Shown here piece after piece: positions 5,793-9,570 of a DNA stretch of 9,570 nt (the stretch's first letter is position 1; the number at the start of each line of letters is the position of its first letter). A program made the position numbers and the translations under genes. Origin of the DNA: Vulcanisaeta sp. UBA163 (lineage in GTDB: Archaea; Thermoproteota; Thermoprotei; Thermoproteales; Thermocladiaceae); the NCBI GenBank assembly GCA_002496475.1, contig DAJV01000023.1:331-9900 (forward strand). Direction: 5' to 3'. The notes under the pieces are model-generated. The model did not search any database. It had not been told where the DNA came from and saw only the letters and a list, made by a program, of their open reading frames with translations.

Positions 5793-6462
5793 AACGCACA
5801 CCCTTTACGTACAATGCATAGCCGATTATCACACCATCAAACCCAAAATTCCGTAACCGCTCAATATCATTACAACCGGAAACTCCGCCGGCATAAAACA
5901 AAAGATCAGCCTTACCCCTAAGCAAATCCACGTGCCTTGGATTGATCATGAGCCCTAGCCCCGTGCCCTCCGCATCAATTGCTGTATATATCACAACATG
6001 AATCTTGGGTAATGAATTAATTACTGATTCGAGTTCGCCCACGGGCCTCAACCAACCCCTACTCATTACCCTGTTATCCTTAACATCAATAGAGACGGCC
6101 ACTGCTTCATAACCGAGCTCATTAATAAAGTCCTTAATCATACTTGGGTTCTCAACGGCCGTTGTACCGAGGACCACCCTTTCACAAAACCTAAGTATCT
6201 CCCTACCGATCTTTGGAGTTCTGATTCCGCCACCGACCTCGCATCTTCTCCCGAATTCCTCACTGATCCTACTTATGGAATCAATATTAACGGGTTTACC
6301 AAGTTCAGCACCGTCCAGGTCCACAATATGGACCCACCTAAAGCCCCTGACTAATTTAATGGCATCATCAATACTGAGTCTCACCAACTCAGTACCCCTC
6401 ACACCCATGATCCTCTTAACGGCGTAACCGCCGCTAATGTCGATTGACGGAACCACAATCAC
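5782..6462 (-). CDS. hisA: Phosphoribosylformimino-AICAR-phosphate (ProFAR) isomerase
   Basis: This 226-residue (beta/alpha)8 barrel performs the Amadori rearrangement of ProFAR to PRFAR, the substrate of HisF/HisH. The catalytic pair D8 (VPSIDISGG) and D126 (VSIDVKDN) match the known acid/base residues. VDLDGAELGKPVN (47-59), VGGGIR (76-81) and YTAIDAEGTGLG (159-170) complete the signature. The W in MSRGW (position 137) is a substrate-loop residue typical of HisA and helps separate it from HisF. The start is GTG 6462, sharing one base with the hisG stop (TAGTG) and preceded by a good GGTGAT ribosome-binding site. It lies between hisG and hisB in the operon. I see no sign of a dual HisA/TrpF (PriA) role, but cannot exclude one. 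Confidence 0.95.
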   Translation of the reverse strand: MIVVPSIDISGGYAVKRIMGVRGTELVRLSIDDAIKLVRGFRWVHIVDLDGAELGKPVNIDSISRISEEFGRRCEVGGGIRTPKIGREILRFCERVVLGTTAVENPSMIKDFINELGYEAVAVSIDVKDNRVMSRGWLRPVGELESVINSLPKIHVVIYTAIDAEGTGLGLMINPRHVDLLRGKADLLFYAGGVSGCNDIERLRNFGFDGVIIGYALYVKGVRCDW

Positions 6463-7307
6463 TATGTAATCACCTTCTCAATGCTCATGACGAGTATGTC
6501 CTTGGCACCGGCATTCCTTAACCTAACCAAAATACTGGGTAATTCATCCTCAGGAACTACTGAAATAACCTCCTTAAATGGTTTATTGGCTATGTCGGCA
6601 ACAGTGGGTCCCTCCATGGAGGGCAGTACGGAAAGCACACCGGCCAGTTTCTCAGTGGGTACATTCATTAATATGAGCTTCCTGTTTAATGAGGACTTAA
6701 CACCATGAAGAAGAACAAGGAATCTCTCCATTACGTCATTGCAACCATTACGCCTAGAGCCATTGGCTACCAGGACTGCCTCGGTCTCCATAATTACACC
6801 AATGGGTTTAAGCCCATGAAGGCGCAGCGTAGTTCCCGTTGACATGACATCAACAATGGCATCGGCAACACCCAGGGAAGGCATTATTTCAGCACTACCC
6901 GAAATCTTAACGATCTTAACCTTCTTACCAAGACCCTCAAAGTAATTCCTGGCAAGGTTAACATACTTAGTGGCGATTCTCATGCCGTCCCTAATGCCGT
7001 TAACATCATTAATACTCGATAATGGGGCCGCAATCACGATCCTACCACCACCAAAACCAAGCCTCTCAATCACCTCAATTTTAGACTGGCTTTCAACAAC
7101 GTAATCAAGACCCGTTATACCCATGATAGCTGCACCAGACTCAACAATATGCGGTATATCCTCAGGCCTCACCCTAATGATATTAAGCCCAGGCCAGCTA
7201 GTTGGTAGCATTAATGCCCTTTCATCGTAGAATTGAGCCTTGATCCCCACCTCCTCCAGCAACTTTAGTGTTGGTTGTACTAAACGGCCCTTTGATGGGA
7301 TTGCCAT
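6462..7307 (-). CDS. hisG: ATP phosphoribosyltransferase (long form, HisGL)
   Basis: The committed step: ATP and PRPP give phosphoribosyl-ATP. With the ATG at 7307 the protein has 281 residues, the usual size of the long form. It starts MAIPSKGRL, a conserved substrate-binding block. The PRPP loop is ADAIVDVMSTGTTL (148-161). Residues from about 208 to 281 form the C-terminal ACT-like domain that binds histidine in long-form enzymes. Feedback inhibition is therefore expected and no HisZ partner is needed. The frame stays open to an ATG at 7367, which would add 20 residues (MGNTYISPRYG...) that do not look conserved and hold TATA-like sequences in their DNA; I prefer 7307 but cannot exclude 7367. 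It follows hisC in the operon, 15 bp after its stop if 7367 is used. Confidence 0.94.
   Translation of the reverse strand: MAIPSKGRLVQPTLKLLEEVGIKAQFYDERALMLPTSWPGLNIIRVRPEDIPHIVESGAAIMGITGLDYVVESQSKIEVIERLGFGGGRIVIAAPLSSINDVNGIRDGMRIATKYVNLARNYFEGLGKKVKIVKISGSAEIMPSLGVADAIVDVMSTGTTLRLHGLKPIGVIMETEAVLVANGSRRNGCNDVMERFLVLLHGVKSSLNRKLILMNVPTEKLAGVLSVLPSMEGPTVADIANKPFKEVISVVPEDELPSILVRLRNAGAKDILVMSIEKVIT
6469..6474 (-). promoter_or_regulatory. Ribosome-binding site of hisA
   Basis: The minus strand reads AAGGTGATTACATAGTG. GGTGAT is complementary to the archaeal 16S rRNA 3' end and lies 6 bases before the GTG start. It decides the hisA start and shows that internal operon genes use Shine-Dalgarno initiation while first genes look leaderless. 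Confidence 0.7.
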
Positions 7308-7382
7308 TATACATGTTCCAGGAGCATCAAGCAATCCGTACCTGGGAGATATATAAGTATTACCCATATTTATAGATGGTAA

Positions 7383-8447
7383 TTACAGACCACGGTGCTT
7401 CACAATATTTTCCAGATTAGAAATAAACATCTCGGCAACGTTCATCGGCGGCACAGTAACCCTAAGGCAATCCTCACAGAGCACCTTACCACTCAAGTTC
7501 CTAACCACAAAGCCCCTCCTAAACAACTCCTCATGCACGTCATTAGCCTTGCTCTGACTACCGACGTGGAATGTTATGAAATTCGTCACTGATGGAATTG
7601 GGTTAAGGCCCAAGTCACTCAATGACTTAGTCATGATGCCCCTAACACTCACCATATCATCAATGCCCCTCTCAACATAATCCCTTAATTCTAACGCCCG
7701 TAGAACCAAGACCATTGATATATATGGAATGTTATGCGGCAGTGAAAGTCTCTTAAGACCATTAATTACTGAGTCAGAGGCCGCCACATAACCAACCCTG
7801 AGTCCCGCAAGACCCCATGCCTTAGAAAACGTCCTAATAACAGCAATGTTCTCATAATCCCTGGTTAAATCAATCACGCTGAACCTTGCGAATTCTGCAT
7901 AAGCCTCATCAATCACAACAAGGGAATTAACATGTGAAACCAAGTACTCAATATCCCCCCTACTGAATAAACTACCTGTGGGATTATTTGGATTGCATAG
8001 ATAAATAATATCATGAGAACCACCAAGTCTTACTAACTCCTCTAGGTTAAGTTCATAGGTGCCCTCCCTGAGCAATGCCTGATCTGCCGCTAAATTCATC
8101 GACTCAGCTAAGACCCTTGGCATGGAATACGTAGGTTCAACAATCAGGATTCTCCTAAAACCATGCAGCGCGAACTGAATGAGAAGTCTCAGACCCTCAT
8201 CGCCACCGGCAACAGCAAAGACATTATTGGCATCCACGTTGAGGTACTTCGCCAATGCATCATTGAATGTGGAATTAAGGGGTTCCGTGTAGTATCTAAT
8301 CAACTCAGGATCAAGGTCAACTCCCAATAACTTCTCATAATACTGACGGGGTAGGAATAGGTTCTCATTAAAATGAAGCCTATATACCTTATAACCCACG
8401 TTGGGTTCCTCATAAAAACCAAGGGACAGAACGCCTCTCCAGGACAC
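7383..8447 (-). CDS. hisC: Histidinol-phosphate aminotransferase
   Basis: This PLP aminotransferase (354 residues) converts imidazole acetol phosphate and glutamate to histidinol phosphate. Motifs: RLHFNENL near the N-terminus, CNPNNPTG (151-158), VVIDEAYAEF with D180, RTFSKAWGLAGLRVGY with PLP lysine K209 and R217, and the C-terminal LRVTVP holding the substrate-carboxylate arginine. The frame stays open to 8591 (402 residues), but the extra 48 residues are not family-like. GTG 8447 gives the normal length, begins just before the conserved N-terminal region, and has TTTATATAT centred 25 bases upstream. It heads hisC-hisG-hisA-hisB-hisF. A role on aromatic keto acids too is possible for archaeal HisC enzymes, but the operon argues for histidine. 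Confidence 0.94.
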   Translation of the reverse strand: MSWRGVLSLGFYEEPNVGYKVYRLHFNENLFLPRQYYEKLLGVDLDPELIRYYTEPLNSTFNDALAKYLNVDANNVFAVAGGDEGLRLLIQFALHGFRRILIVEPTYSMPRVLAESMNLAADQALLREGTYELNLEELVRLGGSHDIIYLCNPNNPTGSLFSRGDIEYLVSHVNSLVVIDEAYAEFARFSVIDLTRDYENIAVIRTFSKAWGLAGLRVGYVAASDSVINGLKRLSLPHNIPYISMVLVLRALELRDYVERGIDDMVSVRGIMTKSLSDLGLNPIPSVTNFITFHVGSQSKANDVHEELFRRGFVVRNLSGKVLCEDCLRVTVPPMNVAEMFISNLENIVKHRGL

Positions 8448-8467
8448 TGGGTTTCCCTCAACAACAG

Positions 8468-8476
8468 ATATATAAA
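8468..8476 (-). promoter_or_regulatory. TATA box of the hisCGABF operon
   Basis: The minus strand reads TTTATATAT, centred at 8472, exactly 25 bases from the GTG at 8447. This places the operon promoter inside the longest open frame and is the main reason for shortening HisC. A second AT-rich block (CTATATAAT, about 8479-8487) lies just upstream. Confidence 0.65.
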
Positions 8477-8732
8477 CATTATATAGATAGTTACCCCACG
8501 TGAAAACATACATATTGCTAATTGTTAAATTAATTGGAATCATTACCTTATTTTCCGCCATCTTTCTATTACTTCTCAACCAACTCGGCAATTACGTAAT
8601 ATAAGGAAGACGTTCCAAATTCAAACAAGGCGAATAATCAATCACCACTAAAACCAAGTTACCTACATGTGACGTAATGTAGAATATACGGTTAGTAATA
8701 CCACATGTTGATGAAATACTAAAGAATAAAGT

Positions 8733-8740
8733 AATAAAAG
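8733..8740 (+). promoter_or_regulatory. Possible TATA box of the SWIM-protein gene
   Basis: AATAAAAG lies about 47 bases upstream of ATG 8784, predicting a leader of roughly 20 bases, which would include the GGTGG ribosome-binding site at 8774-8778. A weaker AAATAAC (8756-8762), 25 bases from the ATG, would instead give a leaderless mRNA. Confidence 0.35.
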
Positions 8741-8773
8741 GGTATGTACAGAGGCAAATAACTACCAAAGACA

Positions 8774-8778
8774 GGTGG
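8774..8778 (+). promoter_or_regulatory. Ribosome-binding site of the SWIM-protein gene
   Basis: GGTGG precedes ATG 8784 by five bases and matches the archaeal anti-Shine-Dalgarno core. It favours ATG 8784 over the in-frame GTG 8775, which the motif overlaps. Confidence 0.5.
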
Positions 8779-8783
8779 AGGTC

Positions 8784-9377
8784 ATGGAAACAGAGAAAAA
8801 TATGGAGAAAATAGTAATCAGGGAACTAGGGAGAAAATTCCCAAGGAAGACAAACTCATGGTTAAGAAGAGCCATAACAAGGTTTAGGGAGAACTCTGTC
8901 AGTCAATTGAATGAGAATACCTGGATCGTTAAAGGCAACCCAAGGCTAGGCGATAAGTACCCTAATTACATGGTTCGTTTCAAGGACGGAAGGTATTATT
9001 GCACGTGCTTCGAGAGTAGTTGGGGCTCACGTAGGAAGAGTGATGTATGTACCCACGTAGCAGCAGTCATTCTTTATCGTGAATACTCAAGACTAATGGA
9101 ACCCATATATGCAGCAGTAATAAGTATGGAATGCCTTGGAGATTACTATCTAGATGTACTGGATAGTGAGGTCAACGTAATTAAACAAGTGAAGACCTTA
9201 AACAACAATAACATTATGCCCAAGTATAGGGTCACGTACATAATAACAAGTAATGATCCAAAGACCACGAAGATAAGGTACGTTTGCAATGAGGAAATAA
9301 AGGAAGAAGAAGTGGTACTTAGCCTAACGAAAAAGTACGTGATTGAGACAACTAGGGATCAAGCTAATTACGAATAA
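8784..9377 (+). CDS. SWIM zinc-finger domain protein
   Basis: A 197-residue protein with one recognisable domain. From about 46 to 96 it reads TWIVKGNPRLGD, YMVRFKDGRYYCTC, then VCTHVAAVIL: a SWIM zinc finger of form CxC-x13-CxH with ligands C73, C75, C89 and H91. SWIM domains occur in DNA- and protein-binding contexts (SWI2/SNF2 ATPases, MuDR transposases, the recombination factor Sws1). The basic N-terminus (about 10-37, many Arg/Lys around WLRRAITRFR) could contact nucleic acid. The C-terminal third (120-197) is strand-rich and charged, contains C168, and I do not recognise it. There are no membrane segments or catalytic motifs. It stands alone, divergent from hisC and convergent with a tRNA gene, so context gives no function. 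The start is set by the GGTGG site; GTG 8775 would add three residues. Confidence 0.85.
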   Translation: METEKNMEKIVIRELGRKFPRKTNSWLRRAITRFRENSVSQLNENTWIVKGNPRLGDKYPNYMVRFKDGRYYCTCFESSWGSRRKSDVCTHVAAVILYREYSRLMEPIYAAVISMECLGDYYLDVLDSEVNVIKQVKTLNNNNIMPKYRVTYIITSNDPKTTKIRYVCNEEIKEEEVVLSLTKKYVIETTRDQANYE

Positions 9378-9384
9378 TTAGAAT

Positions 9385-9483
9385 TGGAGCCCCGGCCGGG
9401 ATTCGAACCCGGGACCTCCCGCTTACGAGGCTTGCACGGGGCAACAGCCCCAGGGCGCTCCAACCGGGCTGAGCTACCGGGGC
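9385..9483 (-). tRNA. trnT: tRNA-Thr (anticodon CGU) with an intron and encoded CCA
   Basis: The minus strand folds as a complete tRNA. The acceptor stem GCCCCGG pairs perfectly with CCGGGGC, the D arm is GCTC/GAGC, and the T arm is CCGGG-TTCGAAT-CCCGG. It ends with discriminator U73 and an encoded CCA (9387-9385). As written the anticodon stem does not close. Removing 21 bases (9452-9432) yields stem CCCGC/GCGGG and loop CTCGTAA, with U33, anticodon CGU (9427-9425) and A37. CGU reads threonine codon ACG. G1-C72, C2-G71 and U73 agree with archaeal tRNA-Thr identity elements as I recall them. The mature length is 75 bases plus CCA. Its 3' end is only 7 bases from the stop codon of the convergent SWIM gene. 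Confidence 0.93.
9432..9452 (-). other. Non-canonical tRNA intron (21 nt, between positions 29 and 30)
   Basis: The intron reads TGGGGCTGTTGCCCCGTGCAA on the minus strand and interrupts the 5' strand of the anticodon stem rather than the usual 37/38 site. A bulge-helix-bulge can be drawn: bulges CC^T (9454-9452) and AA^G (9433-9431) flank a four-pair helix of GGGG (9451-9448) with CCTC (9430-9427), one pair being G-U. The cuts it predicts are exactly those needed to restore the stem. The inner helix is poor, so this is the relaxed motif type. GGGGC and GCCCC can also form a local hairpin. Confidence 0.8.
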
Positions 9484-9507
9484 TCAGCGCTCATTGCGTT
9501 ACATGGG

Positions 9508-9515
9508 TTTTAAGC
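9508..9515 (-). promoter_or_regulatory. TATA box of the tRNA-Thr gene
   Basis: The minus strand reads AAAAAGCTTAAAA; GCTTAAAA is centred about 28 bases upstream of tRNA position 1. The upstream A-run could be the BRE. The element is nearly symmetrical, so it might also serve a plus-strand gene beyond the window. Confidence 0.55.
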
Positions 9516-9570
9516 TTTTTGTAGGGTGTGGGTGGTTCATTAGTTCCGTGGTTAGGGCCAGGTGGCATGG

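Larger units (their letters stand above)
8448..8783. other. Divergent intergenic region between hisC and the SWIM gene
   Basis: About 336 bp with no supportable gene. It holds the hisC promoter on the left and the SWIM-gene promoter on the right. Between them is AT-rich DNA with a small dyad, CTACAT (8663-8668) and ATGTAG (8677-8682), separated by 8 bases. The 8448-8591 part is an open in-frame extension of hisC without conserved sequence. I see no RNA gene, tRNA or C/D-box pair. Confidence 0.6.

Noticed and set aside
8448..8591. N-terminal extension of HisC of 48 residues
   Set aside because: It is not family-like and contains the operon TATA box.
8448..8783. CRISPR, insertion sequence or defence genes in the accessory-looking right half
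   Set aside because: No spaced repeats, terminal inverted repeats, transposase, nuclease or toxin motifs were found on either strand.
9484..9570. Possible gene start at the right edge (GTG 9528 or GTG 9548 plus, or a frame on the minus strand)
   Set aside because: Three frames are open over so short a stretch, none has a ribosome-binding site at the right distance, and none is recognisable.

Overview
This window reads as a chromosomal segment from a hyperthermophilic archaeon of the Thermoproteales, most like the Vulcanisaeta/Caldivirga group. The pointers are AT-rich TATA-like boxes centred about 24-26 bases upstream of start codons (leaderless transcripts), several GTG/TTG starts, heavy AGG/AGA arginine use, crenarchaeal-looking His proteins, and a tRNA gene with an intron at a non-canonical position. 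The genus is an inference; no database was available.

Layout. Bases 1-156 (minus) hold the first 52 codons of a class I/II aminotransferase that runs off the left edge. Next is thrC, threonine synthase (minus, 211-1299). From 1585 to 8447 lies a histidine-biosynthesis cluster in four apparent transcription units: hisD (plus); hisE-hisH (minus), whose end overlaps hisD tail to tail; hisI (plus), divergent from hisE; and hisC-hisG-hisA-hisB-hisF (minus), with short or overlapping junctions. The right end carries a small SWIM zinc-finger protein (plus, 8784-9377) and, convergent with it, a tRNA-Thr(CGU) gene (minus, 9385-9483) with a 21-nt intron.

How they work together. HisG starts the pathway from ATP and PRPP. 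HisE and HisI open the adduct, HisA isomerises it, and HisH/HisF form imidazole glycerol phosphate synthase. HisB dehydrates, HisC transaminates and HisD oxidises histidinol to histidine. Only a histidinol-phosphate phosphatase is absent from the window. ThrC and the partial aminotransferase suggest a broader amino-acid-biosynthesis neighbourhood.

Of most interest are the tRNA intron, two small intergenic frames, the near-repeat at the hisE/hisH junction, the dyad over the hisD promoter and the SWIM protein. I found no CRISPR array, insertion sequence, defence system or other clearly new multi-gene system.
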